A stretch of DNA of 64,000 bases from positions 1 to 64,000 of the forward strand of contig CAYZBJ010000008.1 in assembly GCA_964476625.1 (NCBI GenBank), read 5' to 3'. The notes beneath the pieces were generated by a model. It did not search any database. It was not told the origin of the DNA and saw nothing but the letters and a program-made list of their open reading frames with translations. This stretch comes from JAMLIN01 sp964476625. GTDB lineage: Bacteria; Pseudomonadota; Gammaproteobacteria; Burkholderiales; Burkholderiaceae_E. Position numbers and translations under genes: made by a program. Positions 19,130-28,525 of this stretch are shown here, piece by piece; position 1 is the first letter of the stretch, and each line of letters opens with the position of its first letter.

Positions 19130-19615
19130 TCAGTTGCTGCCGGCCTTGTTGCCGACTTCGGCAGCCTTGTCGCCAGCGGCAGCGCTGAGTTCCGCGGCCT
19201 TGTCCCTGGTGGCCTCGCCCATGTCGGCCGCCTTGTCCTTCGCAGCCGCGCCCATGTCGGCTGCCTTGTCCTTTGCGGCTTCGCCCATCTCGCTTGCCTT
19301 GTCCCTGGCGGCCGCGCCCATTTCCATGGCCTTGTCCTTGGCGGCAGTCCCCATCTCGGCGGCCTTGTCGGCGGTATCGCCAGCGGCTTCCTTCGTGGCA
19401 TCGACCGCATTGCCCGTGGCTTCCCGGGTCGCCTCGACGGCATTGCCGGCGGCTTCCTTCGTCGCGTCGACCGCGGCGCCGGCGGCTTCCTTCGTGGCTT
19501 CGGCGGCTTCCGATGCCGTCTGCTTCGCATTGTCGATCGCGGTCTGGGCTTCCTTGTCGCCACAGGCCGCGAGGCCGAGCGCGAAGAGCGATACGAGGAG
19601 GATTCGATTCTTCAT
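19130..19615 (-). CDS. Lipoprotein of LEA-like 11-residue repeats
   Basis: A 161-residue predicted lipoprotein: the signal peptide ends in LAAC with C18 as the lipidation site. From about residue 40 to the end it is almost entirely 11-residue repeats in two flavours, first ATKEAAGNAVD-like, then KAADMGAAAKD-like. Such alanine/lysine/acidic 11-mers form amphipathic helices in late-embryogenesis-abundant (group 3) and apolipoprotein-like proteins. A desiccation, membrane-protecting or periplasmic spacer role is possible but not shown. The ATG at 19613-19615 is set by the signal peptide; no strong ribosome-binding site is visible. Confidence 0.75.
   Translation of the reverse strand: MKNRILLVSLFALGLAACGDKEAQTAIDNAKQTASEAAEATKEAAGAAVDATKEAAGNAVEATREATGNAVDATKEAAGDTADKAAEMGTAAKDKAMEMGAAARDKASEMGEAAKDKAADMGAAAKDKAADMGEATRDKAAELSAAAGDKAAEVGNKAGSN
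19136..19498 (-). repeat. Tandem 33-nt repeats encoding 11-residue units
   Basis: About eleven imperfect copies of a 33-nt unit inside the lipoprotein gene. The first four encode ATK/REAxGxAVD-like units; the remaining seven encode KAxxMGxAxxD-like units. Neighbouring units are most alike, as expected for growth by tandem duplication. Confidence 0.75.
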
Positions 19616-19743
19616 GGTCGTTTTCTCTGGAGGAGTGAGGAGGTACAGCGGCGCGAGTCTAGCGATGGATTCTGACGTTCCGGGGACACCCGATGCCCCG
19701 CGAGGACCCCCGATCTGGCATTCTGGGGACAGCCGACCTGGAC

Positions 19744-19749
19744 TACACT
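19744..19749 (+). promoter_or_regulatory. -10 element TACACT, SlyD-like gene
   Basis: TACACT lies 26 nt before the first ATG of the peptidyl-prolyl isomerase gene in the 160-nt divergent space shared with the repeat lipoprotein. No clear -35 is seen. Confidence 0.3.
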
Positions 19750-19775
19750 GCGGGCATTCGATCCTTGAAGAGCCG

Positions 19776-20273
19776 ATGCAGGACCAGCCGATGCACGAAT
19801 CCGACGACATCGTGGGCGAGGGGCGGTGGGTTTCGCTGCGTTATCGTCTGTACGACTCGACCGCCCAGGCCCTCGAGGACCAGGATCGCGAGGAAACCTA
19901 CCTGCATGGCGGGTTTGGGCACCTGTTCCCGAAGATCGAGGAGATCCTCGAGGGCCGGCGGGCCGGCGAGCGGGTTTCGGTCTATCTCGAGCCCGAGGAC
20001 GCCTTTGGCGACTACGACCCGGAACTGCTGCACATCGCGCCTCGCGACCGTTTCCCCGATGAACTGCAGACCGGCATGGACTTCGAGGGCATCCCGGGCG
20101 GGGAGGCCGACGGCCGCATCTACACGGTGACCGACATCGCTGGCGACGCCGTCGTGGTCGATGGCAACCACCCGCTGGCGGGGATCGCGGTGCGCTTCGA
20201 TCTCGAGATCACCGGGGTGCGTCCGGCGACCGAAGAGGAAATCGCCACCGAGCGCGCCCGCTGGGGCCACTGA
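19776..20273 (+). CDS. FKBP-type peptidyl-prolyl isomerase, SlyD-like
   Basis: A 165-residue cytosolic protein with the SlyD-type split FKBP fold: GFGHLFPKIEEILEGRRAGER, EDAFGDYDPELL (the P-E-D-A-F-G motif), then an inserted flap domain (DELQTGMDFEG...VVVDGNHPLAG) and a return to the FKBP strand. It catalyses proline cis-trans isomerisation and aids folding. The metal-binding histidine tail of E. coli SlyD is absent; it ends in RWGH. Two starts are possible, 19776 and 19791; the first has GAAGAG upstream, the second AGGA. It is convergent with mutS, stops 2 nt apart. Confidence 0.87.
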   Translation: MQDQPMHESDDIVGEGRWVSLRYRLYDSTAQALEDQDREETYLHGGFGHLFPKIEEILEGRRAGERVSVYLEPEDAFGDYDPELLHIAPRDRFPDELQTGMDFEGIPGGEADGRIYTVTDIAGDAVVVDGNHPLAGIAVRFDLEITGVRPATEEEIATERARWGH

Positions 20274-20275
20274 AG

Positions 20276-22873
20276 TCAGTGCGGGTTCGCGAGCTGGCGT
20301 AGCGCGTAGACGAGTTCGAGCGCGGCGCGCGGCGTCAGCGCATCCGGATCCACATCGAGCAGGCGACCGAGCACCGCGTCGGCGACCGGGTCGGCCGGGG
20401 CCGCGGTGTCGTCGGCCGCCGCCGGCAGGTCGATACCGAAGAGATCCATCTGGTCGCCATCCTCGCGGGCACGCTCCTCGAGGCGGGTGAGCAGGGCGCC
20501 GGCGGCGCGCACCACCGGCGCCGGCATCCCGGCCAGCCGCGCGACCTGCAGGCCGTAGCTGCGGCTTGCCGGACCGTCGCGGACCTCGTGCAGGAACACG
20601 ATGCCGTTGCGATGCTCGGCCGCGGCCAGGTGCAGGTTGACCGCATGCGGGTCGCGCGCCGCGATCGCGGTCAGCTCGAAGTAATGCGTGGCGAACAGGG
20701 CGAGCGAGCGGTTGTGGGCGAGCAGCCGGTCGGCGATCGCATGGGCGAGCGCGAGGCCGTCGAAGGTCGAGGTGCCGCGGCCGATCTCGTCCATCAGCAC
20801 GAGCGACTGGTCGCTGGCCGCGTTGAGGATCGCGGCGGCTTCGGTCATCTCGACCATGAAGGTCGAACGGCCGCCGGCGAGGTCGTCCGAGGCGCCGATG
20901 CGGGTGAAGATCCGGTCGATCGGCCCGAGGGTGCAGGCGTCGGCCGGCACGAAACTGCCACAGTAGGCGAGCAGGGTGATCAGCGCGATCGAGCGCATGT
21001 AGGTCGACTTGCCACCCATGTTCGGGCCGGTCAGGATCAGTAGCCGACGCTGCGGATGCATGACGCAGTCGTTGGGTACGTAGCGCTCGACATGCGCTTC
21101 GACCACCGGATGGCGGGCGCCGCGGATCTCGATGCCCGGCAGCGGGGAGAACTCCGGCCGGATCCAGCCCATCTGCGCGGCGCGGGCGGCGAGGGTGGCG
21201 AGGACGTCGATCTCGGCCACGGCCCGCCCGAGCGCCTGCCAGGCCGCCACCGAGGGTTTCAGGGCGACGACGAGTTCGTCGTAGAGCAGCCGCTCGCGCG
21301 CCAGTGCGCGTTCGCGCGCCGACAACGCCCGGTCCTCGAACTGCTTGAGCTCGGGCGTGATGAAGCGTTCGGCGTTCTTGAGGGTCTGGCGGCGCCGGTA
21401 GTCGTCGGGCACCTTGTCGGCCGAACCCCGGCCGACCTCGATGTAGAAGCCGTGCACCTGGTTGAAACCGACCCGCAGCGACGCGATGCCGCTGCGCTCG
21501 CGCTCGCGGGCCTCCAGCGTCGTGAGGAAGTCGCCGCAGCCGGCATCGAGCGCCCGCAATTCGTCGAGTTGCGCATCGAAGCCGTCGCGGATGACCCCGC
21601 CGTCGCGGGCCTGCGCCGCCGGTTCGTCGGCAATCGTCTCGCGCAGCATCGCGAGTGCCTCGGCCGGCGGCTCCAGCGCGGCCCGCAAGCTGGCGAAGGT
21701 GGCCGGCGCGAGCTCGGCGATGCGCTCGGCGATGCCGGCCAGCGCCGGCGCCGAGTCGCGCAGCGCCGCGAGCTCGCGCGGCCGAGCCGAGCCGAGCGCG
21801 ATCCGGGCGGCGACCCGCTCGTAGTCGGGCAGCCCCCGCAGCAGCGGTCGCAGGCTGCGGTGCGCGCCCTCGACCAGGGCCTCGATACGGTCATGGCGGG
21901 TGGCGGCGACGCCTCGTTCGCGTACCGGCTGCTGCAGCCAGCGCCGCAGCAGGCGGCCGCCGGCGCTGCCGGCGCAGTCGTCGAGGATCCGCAGCAGGCT
22001 CGGGCCATCGTCGCCGCGCAGGCTCCCGATGACCTCGAGATTGCGCCGCGCGGTTTCGTCGAGGATGATGAAGGCGTCGTCGCGCCAGGCGTGCAGCCCC
22101 TGCAGGTGGCTCGGCGCCTGGCCCTGGGTCAGGGTTGCATAGGCGAGCAGGGCGCCGGCCGCGGCGAGCGCCTGCGACTGGTCGGCCACGCCGAAGGCGC
22201 CGAGATCGGCGACATCGAGTGTTTCGCACAGTTCCTTGCGGGCGCGGGCGGTGTCGAAGCGCCAGTCGGGCTGTGCCGCGACCGCGCCGAGCCCGGCCGG
22301 ATCGATGCCCGCGAAGAGACGCGCCGGATCGGCCGATTCGGGCAGGATGATCTCGGCCGCGCCGATGCGGGTGATCGCGGCGCCCAGGTCCGCCGGGTCG
22401 ACCTCGGCGAGCCAGCATTCACCGGCCGCGAGCGACATCCAGGCGAGCCCCGCCGGGCGGCCCGGCAGCACCGCCAGCAGCAGGGGGTCCTCGCGCTCGG
22501 GCAACAGCTGCTCGTCGGTGAGCGTACCCGGGGTGACGATACGCACCACCTTGCGCTCGACCGGCCCCTTGGAGGTGGCGGGGTCGCCGATTTGCTCGCA
22601 GATCGCCACCGACTCGCCGAGCCGGATCAGGCGCGCGAGGTACTGCTCAGCCGAATGCACCGGCACCCCGGCCATGCGCACCGGCTCGCCGTTCGAGTTG
22701 CCGCGCTGGGTCAGGGTGATGCCGAGCAGGGCCGCGGCGCGCTCGGCATCGTCGAAGAAGAGCTCGTAGAAATCCCCCATGCGATAGAGCAGCAAGGTGT
22801 CGGGATGATCGGCCTTGATGCCCAGATACTGGGCCATCATCGGTGTGTGGCCGGAGAGATCGGAGTCGTTCAT
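20276..22873 (-). CDS. mutS: DNA mismatch repair ATPase MutS
   Basis: Recognises mismatches and starts MutL-dependent repair. The 865-residue protein has the mismatch-reading motif DFYELFFDDA near residue 40, connector and lever domains, Walker A GPNMGGKSTYMRS, and DEIGRGTSTFDG with the Walker B region. A helix-turn-helix and a short C-terminal acidic segment follow. The start is the ATG before NDSDLSG; an in-frame ATG 36 nt upstream is less likely by family alignment. No ribosome-binding site of note. The 200 nt upstream hold no convincing gene. Confidence 0.97.
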   Translation of the reverse strand: MNDSDLSGHTPMMAQYLGIKADHPDTLLLYRMGDFYELFFDDAERAAALLGITLTQRGNSNGEPVRMAGVPVHSAEQYLARLIRLGESVAICEQIGDPATSKGPVERKVVRIVTPGTLTDEQLLPEREDPLLLAVLPGRPAGLAWMSLAAGECWLAEVDPADLGAAITRIGAAEIILPESADPARLFAGIDPAGLGAVAAQPDWRFDTARARKELCETLDVADLGAFGVADQSQALAAAGALLAYATLTQGQAPSHLQGLHAWRDDAFIILDETARRNLEVIGSLRGDDGPSLLRILDDCAGSAGGRLLRRWLQQPVRERGVAATRHDRIEALVEGAHRSLRPLLRGLPDYERVAARIALGSARPRELAALRDSAPALAGIAERIAELAPATFASLRAALEPPAEALAMLRETIADEPAAQARDGGVIRDGFDAQLDELRALDAGCGDFLTTLEARERERSGIASLRVGFNQVHGFYIEVGRGSADKVPDDYRRRQTLKNAERFITPELKQFEDRALSARERALARERLLYDELVVALKPSVAAWQALGRAVAEIDVLATLAARAAQMGWIRPEFSPLPGIEIRGARHPVVEAHVERYVPNDCVMHPQRRLLILTGPNMGGKSTYMRSIALITLLAYCGSFVPADACTLGPIDRIFTRIGASDDLAGGRSTFMVEMTEAAAILNAASDQSLVLMDEIGRGTSTFDGLALAHAIADRLLAHNRSLALFATHYFELTAIAARDPHAVNLHLAAAEHRNGIVFLHEVRDGPASRSYGLQVARLAGMPAPVVRAAGALLTRLEERAREDGDQMDLFGIDLPAAADDTAAPADPVADAVLGRLLDVDPDALTPRAALELVYALRQLANPH

Positions 22874-23073
22874 CGGAAACGGTTGCCTGGCCCATGCCCG
22901 GAGTGGCATGGAGTGCCTCGCGAACGCTATTCAACCAGCAAAAGCGCGTCCGGTGCTCGGTCCGGTCGGCTGTCGAGCCGCTCTTGCCCGTACCGGTAGT
23001 ATTCCCGGATGGTCTCATGGGCGAGGTGCAGGACGGCGACTCGAAACATGCTGGGGTCGCCGGTCCAGCGCAG

Positions 23074-23937
23074 TCAGGCCGCTGTCCGCAGGACGCCTTC
23101 CTGGCTGATGGAAGCGACAAGCTTGCCGTCGCGACTGAACACCTGGCCCCGGATGAGGCCACGCGTCCCGGCGGACACCGGGTTTTCCATGCTGTAGAGC
23201 AACCACTCGTCCATGCGCGCCGGCCGGTGGAACCACATGACGTGATCGAGGCTCGCCGCTTGCAACTTGCGATCCAGGAAGCTCAGGCCATGGGGCTGCA
23301 GCGCCACGCCGAGCAGGCTGTAGTCCGATGCATAGGCGAGCAGGGCCTGGTGCAGGGGCAAGTCGTCCGGCAGTGGGCCGGGGACTCGCATCCAGAACCG
23401 CCGCACCGGTGACCTGTCCTGCGGCCGCAGCGGATGGTCGGGTGCTATCGGGCGCACCTCGATCGGCTGCGGGCGCAGCAGCGCCGCCCTGAAGTTGTCG
23501 GATATGGGCTCTGCTTCGAGGAACTGCCGCTTCGCTTCGATTTCGTCGGGCAGGCTCTCCGGGTCCGGAACCACCGGCATGTCGCACTGGTACTCGAGCC
23601 CATCCTCCGGCGACTGGAAGGAGGCGCTGAGCTGGAAGAGGACGCGTTCGGCCTGCAGGGCGAGTACGCGCCGGATCGAGAAGGTGCCGCCGTCACGAAC
23701 CGGTTCGACGCGGTACGTGATCGAGGTGCGCACGTCGCCGGGCAGCAGGAAGTAGGCTTGCAGGGAGTGGGCGGTGCGCCCGTCCACGGTGCGGGCAGCG
23801 GCGGCCAGCGCCTGGCCGAGCAACTGCCCGCCGAAGACGCGCCCCCCGACGATGTTGCGACTCGCGCCCACGAAGCTGTTGTCATCGAGCCTCTCGAGTC
23901 GCAGCAGCTCGAGCAGTCCCCGGGTCGTTCCATCCAT
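23074..23937 (-). CDS. tesB: Acyl-CoA thioesterase II
   Basis: Hydrolyses medium- to long-chain acyl-CoA to free acid and CoA. This is a double hot-dog protein of 287 residues. The catalytic triad regions of E. coli TesB are present: the aspartate in SLDHVMWFHRP, the serine/threonine region in LLYSMENPVSAGTRG, and the glutamine in ISQEGVLR. GGRVFGGQLLGQAL marks the first hot-dog. Its start lies 3 nt after the stop of the acyl-CoA synthetase transcribed in the same direction, so an operon is likely, and it plausibly serves that enzyme pathway by recycling CoA. Confidence 0.93.
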   Translation of the reverse strand: MDGTTRGLLELLRLERLDDNSFVGASRNIVGGRVFGGQLLGQALAAAARTVDGRTAHSLQAYFLLPGDVRTSITYRVEPVRDGGTFSIRRVLALQAERVLFQLSASFQSPEDGLEYQCDMPVVPDPESLPDEIEAKRQFLEAEPISDNFRAALLRPQPIEVRPIAPDHPLRPQDRSPVRRFWMRVPGPLPDDLPLHQALLAYASDYSLLGVALQPHGLSFLDRKLQAASLDHVMWFHRPARMDEWLLYSMENPVSAGTRGLIRGQVFSRDGKLVASISQEGVLRTAA

Positions 23938-23940
23938 CCC

Positions 23941-25551
23941 TCAGCCGGCTCCGGGCGATTTCGTAGCGGCCTCGGCCTGCTGCGTTCGCTGGGCGTATTC
24001 GTCGCGCAGGTGGCGCTTCGAGACTTTGCCGATATCGTTGCGGACAAGGGCGCTCGCGAGATAGGCGGCGGCGATTCGCTGCGTCTTGCCCAGACGCCCG
24101 TTCGCCCACTCGCGGATCTCGGCGGCCGTGGCGGCGGCGCCTGGCTTGGCGACGATCACCGCGATCGGTGTTTCACCCCAGCGATCCGACGGCACACCGA
24201 CCACGGCAGCTTCGGCCACCGCGGGGTGCTGCGCCAAGATCGCCTCGATATCACTCGGATAGATATTGAAGCCGCCCGAAATGATCGTGTCCTTGGCCCG
24301 GTCCATGATGGTCAGGAAGCCGTCCTCGTCGAGGCGACCGATATCTCCGGTGCGGATGAACCGCTTGCCAAGGGGGTCGGTCCAGATCGTTGCGGCGGAT
24401 TTTTCCGCATCCTTGTTGTAGCCGGCCATCATGACGTGGGAATGGCCGACGATCTCGCCGATGTTCCCCGCCGCAAGCTCCACGCCATTCTCGCCGATGA
24501 TCCGGATGTCGTGGCCCTCGATCGGCTGGCCGACGGTATGCAGCTTGTCGGGATAATCGTGCGCCAGCAGCTGGCAGCTGCCGCCTCCCTCCGTCATGCC
24601 GTAGTACTCAATGAGCCCGCCGGGCCAGCGCCGCAGGATCTCGGCCTTGAGGGCGGCGGAGAACGGTGCGCTGGTACAGAATTTCATCCGGAAGCTGGTC
24701 AGGTCGTGGCGGTCAAAGTCGGGGTGCTCCATCAACCTGCGGTATTGCACCGGTACCAGCATGGCATGGGTGACGCGATGCTTCTGCGCCAGCGCCAGGA
24801 ACTCGGCCGGATCGAACTTGCCCATCAGGACCACGGTGCCGCCTCCGGCCAGCGCCGGCAGGAAGCTGACCAAGGTCGTGTTGGAGTACAGGGGTGTGGA
24901 GACGAGCGTGACGTGGTCCGGCCGGTAGTAGTTCATCGCGCTGCCGATGATCTGGCGCCAGCGCAGCTCGTTGGCGTGGACGATGCCCTTGGGCGCGCCG
25001 GTGGTGCCGGACGAATAGATGATGTTGAACACCGCTTCCGGATCCGCGCGTACTGCCGCTGGAGTGCTGTCCTCGGGCGCCAGCCAGTGGTTGAATGACG
25101 GGAGCCGGGTCGCATCATCCAGGCCGACGGCTAGCAGCGCGCGACCGGAGCGCTCCGCGGCGGCCACGCCATTGCCGTGCGAATCGGCGAAGAGGATCTT
25201 CGCGTCGCAGTTCGCGAGCATCAACTCCAGCGACTCGGCGGTGCTGAGCGGGGCCAGCGGTGCGACTGCGGCGCCAGCGCGCAAGGCGGCCACGAACGCG
25301 ATGGCATAGCGTATCGAATTCAGTGCGCAGATCGCGATGACGTCCCCGGCCCGGACGCCGTCGCGCTGCATTGCGGCAGCGGCACGGTCGACCGCCCGAT
25401 CGAGAGTCGCGTAATCGAACCCCTCGGAGCCCTGGACCAGGGCGGCTTTGTTCGGCCAGAGGCTCGCATGCAGCCGGAGCATTTCTGGCAGCGTACCGAA
25501 TTCTCTTGCCAGAATGGCGTCGACTTCGTGCCAGTCGTTCCCAGTCGTCAC
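23941..25551 (-). CDS. Class I adenylate-forming acyl-CoA synthetase (FadD/CaiC-like)
   Basis: A 536-residue AMP-forming ligase that makes an acyl-CoA from an unknown acid. Visible motifs: YSSGTTGAPKGI, YYGMTEGGG, the RTGDIGRLDEDGF box, DRAKDTIISGGFNIYP, and the catalytic lysine in DIGKVSKR. The GTG at 25549-25551 is chosen because AGGAGGA sits nine nt upstream; a longer ATG frame lacks this. It is upstream of tesB and divergent from an oligopeptide-type ABC importer across a 266-nt A/T-richer spacer. This suggests uptake and CoA activation of the same compound. Confidence 0.9.
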   Translation of the reverse strand: MTTGNDWHEVDAILAREFGTLPEMLRLHASLWPNKAALVQGSEGFDYATLDRAVDRAAAAMQRDGVRAGDVIAICALNSIRYAIAFVAALRAGAAVAPLAPLSTAESLELMLANCDAKILFADSHGNGVAAAERSGRALLAVGLDDATRLPSFNHWLAPEDSTPAAVRADPEAVFNIIYSSGTTGAPKGIVHANELRWRQIIGSAMNYYRPDHVTLVSTPLYSNTTLVSFLPALAGGGTVVLMGKFDPAEFLALAQKHRVTHAMLVPVQYRRLMEHPDFDRHDLTSFRMKFCTSAPFSAALKAEILRRWPGGLIEYYGMTEGGGSCQLLAHDYPDKLHTVGQPIEGHDIRIIGENGVELAAGNIGEIVGHSHVMMAGYNKDAEKSAATIWTDPLGKRFIRTGDIGRLDEDGFLTIMDRAKDTIISGGFNIYPSDIEAILAQHPAVAEAAVVGVPSDRWGETPIAVIVAKPGAAATAAEIREWANGRLGKTQRIAAAYLASALVRNDIGKVSKRHLRDEYAQRTQQAEAATKSPGAG

Positions 25552-25817
25552 GGTACTCGCTCCTCCTCGTTGCCGAATCTCCAACCGTATCACTGGATAC
25601 TGCCGGAGGAAAGACGTTTCCTCCTTTGTGGTATGTCCGTCGTGTCTGACGCACGAAGCCGCGCCTGAGCCGCAGTAGAGCGCGGAATCCCCGATTCGGC
25701 GATGGCGGCAGAAGCGGGTTGTGCAGCTATGAGAACTTCAGTACGATAATTTTGACTGCTAAGTTGCTTGGCAGCCGACAACAAACGGCCATCGCCCGAT
25801 GGCCTTCAGGAGGGGAC
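25552..25817. promoter_or_regulatory. Divergent control region, acyl-CoA synthetase / ABC importer
   Basis: 266 nt without a gene between two start codons. It is A/T-richer than its surroundings near 25725-25790 (for example AATTTTGACTGC). It holds a ribosome-binding site at each end: AGGAGGA for the synthetase, and AGGAGGGG at 25808-25815 for the importer. A single regulator, such as the nearby TetR protein, could control both directions from here. No operator palindrome stands out by eye. Confidence 0.4.
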
Positions 25818-27443
25818 ATGGAGACTGAAATCAATCGCCGGCAATTCGTCGCCATGCTTGGCGCGGGGGCGTTCCTGGCCACCGCGCCCGGGATGAGCTT
25901 TGCGCGGGTACCAGCAAAGGACTTGACGAAGGAAGGCTGGGCGCAGCTCCCGAAGGAGAAGCCGGTGCGCGGCGGCACGCTGCGAATGGCGTCTTCCCAA
26001 TACATCGGGATGATGAATCCGAACCATTGGCCCGTGAACGACTGGGTCGCGATGGGTGCATTCCTCGACAAGTTCATCCTCACCGACGGCGAGTACCGTC
26101 CGAGCGTCCCATGGCTGGCGGAGTCGATACAGGCCGAGAGCCCGACCTCCGTCATCATGACCCTGCGCCGCGGGATCAAGTTCCACGACGGTACGGCGTT
26201 CAATGCCGAAACGGTCAAGTTCCAGGCCGACTGGACCACCAAGGAAGGCGCGACGGCCTGGAGCAAGTCGTGGCTGGCGCCACTGGAGTCCGTCGAGGTG
26301 CTGGACGAGTACCGCTTGCGTTGGAAGTTCAAGACCACCTGGGGTGCGTTTCAGGGGCTCATGGCCAACGTGCCCGGCTATGCCCTCTCGGCTCAGCAAC
26401 TCGCCGACGGGAGGAAGTTCGACACCGAGCCCAAGGGTACGGGCCCCTGGATCGTCGTCGAGGGCAAGCAGGACAGCTTTCTGCGGATGAAGCGAAACCC
26501 CGACTGGTGGCTGGCCAAGCTCACTGGCAGCGGGGCGCCGTACTTCGACGAGCTGCTGATCAGCGTTGTCCCCGATCCTGCCGTGCGCCTTGCTAACCTT
26601 CGGGCCGGCCGGATCGATATGCTGACGGTCGACAAGTCGCAGTACGCAATAGTCAAGCGGGATGCGAATCTGCAGGTCTACGTCACCCCGGTTCCCACGG
26701 TTACGGGCCTGCGCATGAACAGCAAGAGCGGCCCCTGTGCCGATGTGCGGGTGCGCGACGCCATCAACCGCGCGATCAACCGGGAGGCGCTGATTCACGG
26801 CACTCAGCATGGCTTGGGCCGGATTGCTTCGGGCCTGTATCCCAACGACCATTTCGCTTCGAACAAGTCGCTCAAGCCCATCGGACACGACCCGGAGCGC
26901 GCGAAGCGGCTGCTGAAAGAAGCCGGCTTCGACGACGGGTTGAAGCTCAGGGGCTACTTCGGGAACTTGGCGGCGGACCAGACCCTCGCCCAGGCGATCA
27001 AGCACATGCTGCTGCAGGTCGGCATCGAGTGGGAAGTCGAGATGCTGACGCCGGCGGCGCGGACCGAGCGCCTGGACAAGGAGGAGTTCGACCTCGCCCT
27101 CGGCGGCTGGAACTACATCTACGATCCGGATCTCGCCATGAGCGGCCTATACCATCCCACCGGACGCTTCGCCAAGGGTCGGGTGCAGGACGACGAGCGA
27201 ACCCGCATGATCGAGGAAGCCCGCAATGAACCGGATCCACAGCGGCGCGAGAAGCTCTACCAGGTGCTCGACAAGTACGTCACGGAGCGCTACCTCGACG
27301 TATGGCTGTGGTGGGAGCAGGCGGCAACCGCTTACGGCAAGCACATCAGGGGCTATGACCATGATGCGGCGGTGAAGTACAAGGAAGCGTATACCCGCAG
27401 CTATACGACCTACTTCGACGACGGCGGCGCCCACCAGCGCTAG
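25818..27443 (+). CDS. ABC transporter substrate-binding protein, oligopeptide family (SBP_bac_5)
   Basis: A 541-residue extracytoplasmic solute-binding protein of the DppA/OppA family. The N-terminus NRRQFVAMLGAGAFLATAPG resembles a Tat signal (twin arginine then hydrophobic run), with cleavage near SFA. The family core RGGTLRMA..., FHDGTAFNAETVKF and the C-terminal lobe with LLKEAGFDDGLKL follow. AGGAGGGG precedes the ATG. It heads the importer operon. In this family the cargo ranges from peptides to nickel, heme, opines and organic acids, so peptide specificity should not be assumed here. Confidence 0.92.
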   Translation: METEINRRQFVAMLGAGAFLATAPGMSFARVPAKDLTKEGWAQLPKEKPVRGGTLRMASSQYIGMMNPNHWPVNDWVAMGAFLDKFILTDGEYRPSVPWLAESIQAESPTSVIMTLRRGIKFHDGTAFNAETVKFQADWTTKEGATAWSKSWLAPLESVEVLDEYRLRWKFKTTWGAFQGLMANVPGYALSAQQLADGRKFDTEPKGTGPWIVVEGKQDSFLRMKRNPDWWLAKLTGSGAPYFDELLISVVPDPAVRLANLRAGRIDMLTVDKSQYAIVKRDANLQVYVTPVPTVTGLRMNSKSGPCADVRVRDAINRAINREALIHGTQHGLGRIASGLYPNDHFASNKSLKPIGHDPERAKRLLKEAGFDDGLKLRGYFGNLAADQTLAQAIKHMLLQVGIEWEVEMLTPAARTERLDKEEFDLALGGWNYIYDPDLAMSGLYHPTGRFAKGRVQDDERTRMIEEARNEPDPQRREKLYQVLDKYVTERYLDVWLWWEQAATAYGKHIRGYDHDAAVKYKEAYTRSYTTYFDDGGAHQR

Positions 27444-27565
27444 CCTGATCCGCCTGCGACGAGCCGGTCGAGGACTGTCATGACCGGCTCGGCCGCGGCC
27501 GCTGTATCCGTGCGCGCACGGCCGCCCGGCGGGGCCTGAGCGTGCATGCTCACCGACGGTAGTTA

Positions 27566-28516
27566 ATGTTCCGGTTCATTCTTCAGAGAGTGCAACATGC
27601 GGCGATCGTCCTGGTGCTGGTTGTCATCCTGGCCTTCGTCGGGACGAACCTCATGCCGGGCGACACCATCGCTGCCGCGGTCGCCGAGACCGGGCAGGGG
27701 GACGCGGAAACCATCGCGGCCCTCAAGGTCCAGTTCGGGCTCGACAAGCCACTGCCGATCCAACTGGTCAACTGGGCCGGAAACTTCGTACGGGGCAACT
27801 GGGGGGTCTCCATCGGCACCGGCCAACAGGTGTTCGACATGTTCGCCCAGCGCTTGCCACCGACCCTGGAGCTCTTCATCGGTGGCACGATCTGGTCCCT
27901 GTTGCTAGGTCTGCCGACGGGCTTCGCAGCGGCGCTGCGACCCAACTCGTGGCTCGACCGGATCCTGTCGACCAGCGCGATGATCGGCATCTCCCTGCCG
28001 CCCTTCTGCGCGGGCATCCTGTTCATCTACCTGTTCGCCGTATGGCTTCCGATCTTCCCGCCGTCCGGCTATGTGTCGTTCTACCGTGATCCACTCGCAA
28101 GCGTCGAGGCGTTGTTCCTGCCCACGCTCGTCCTGGGCATCATCAACGCCGGGTTCCTGGCGCGCTATGTGCGCTCCAACATGCTCGAGATCCTGCGCCA
28201 GGACTACATCAGAACGGCCCGGGCGAAGGGGCTCTCGGAGGTCGGGATCCTTCTCTTCCATGCGATACGGCCCGCGATGATCTCGCTGCTGACCGTCATC
28301 GGCCTGTCCTTCAGCACGATGGTGACCGGGGCGTTCTTCGTCGAGGTCATCTTCGCCATCCCGGGGCTGGGCCAGATGGGCGTACAGGCGATCTTCGGAA
28401 AGGACATCGCGGTGATTCAGGCGCTGCTGGTGCTAACGGCGATCAACGTCCTGGTAATCAACCTGCTCATCGATCTGATGTACGCCGTCCTCGACCCCCG
28501 GGTTCGACTCGAGTAG
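27566..28516 (+). CDS. ABC transporter permease, DppB/OppB type
   Basis: An inner-membrane permease of 316 residues with six predicted helices. The N-terminal MFRFILQRVQHAAIVLVLVV is typical of the first subunit. The ATPase-coupling EAA loop reads DYIRTARAKGLSEVGILLFHA near residue 215. The conserved C-terminus LMYAVLDPRVRLE is complete. It follows the binding protein by 122 nt and precedes the second permease by nine nt. Confidence 0.93.
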   Translation: MFRFILQRVQHAAIVLVLVVILAFVGTNLMPGDTIAAAVAETGQGDAETIAALKVQFGLDKPLPIQLVNWAGNFVRGNWGVSIGTGQQVFDMFAQRLPPTLELFIGGTIWSLLLGLPTGFAAALRPNSWLDRILSTSAMIGISLPPFCAGILFIYLFAVWLPIFPPSGYVSFYRDPLASVEALFLPTLVLGIINAGFLARYVRSNMLEILRQDYIRTARAKGLSEVGILLFHAIRPAMISLLTVIGLSFSTMVTGAFFVEVIFAIPGLGQMGVQAIFGKDIAVIQALLVLTAINVLVINLLIDLMYAVLDPRVRLE

Positions 28517-28525
28517 GCCCGGCCG

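Noticed and set aside
22927..23049. A 40-codon frame on the minus strand between mutS and tesB
   Set aside because: No ribosome-binding site, no recognisable domain, and short enough to occur by chance; the 200-nt spacer is best left without a gene.
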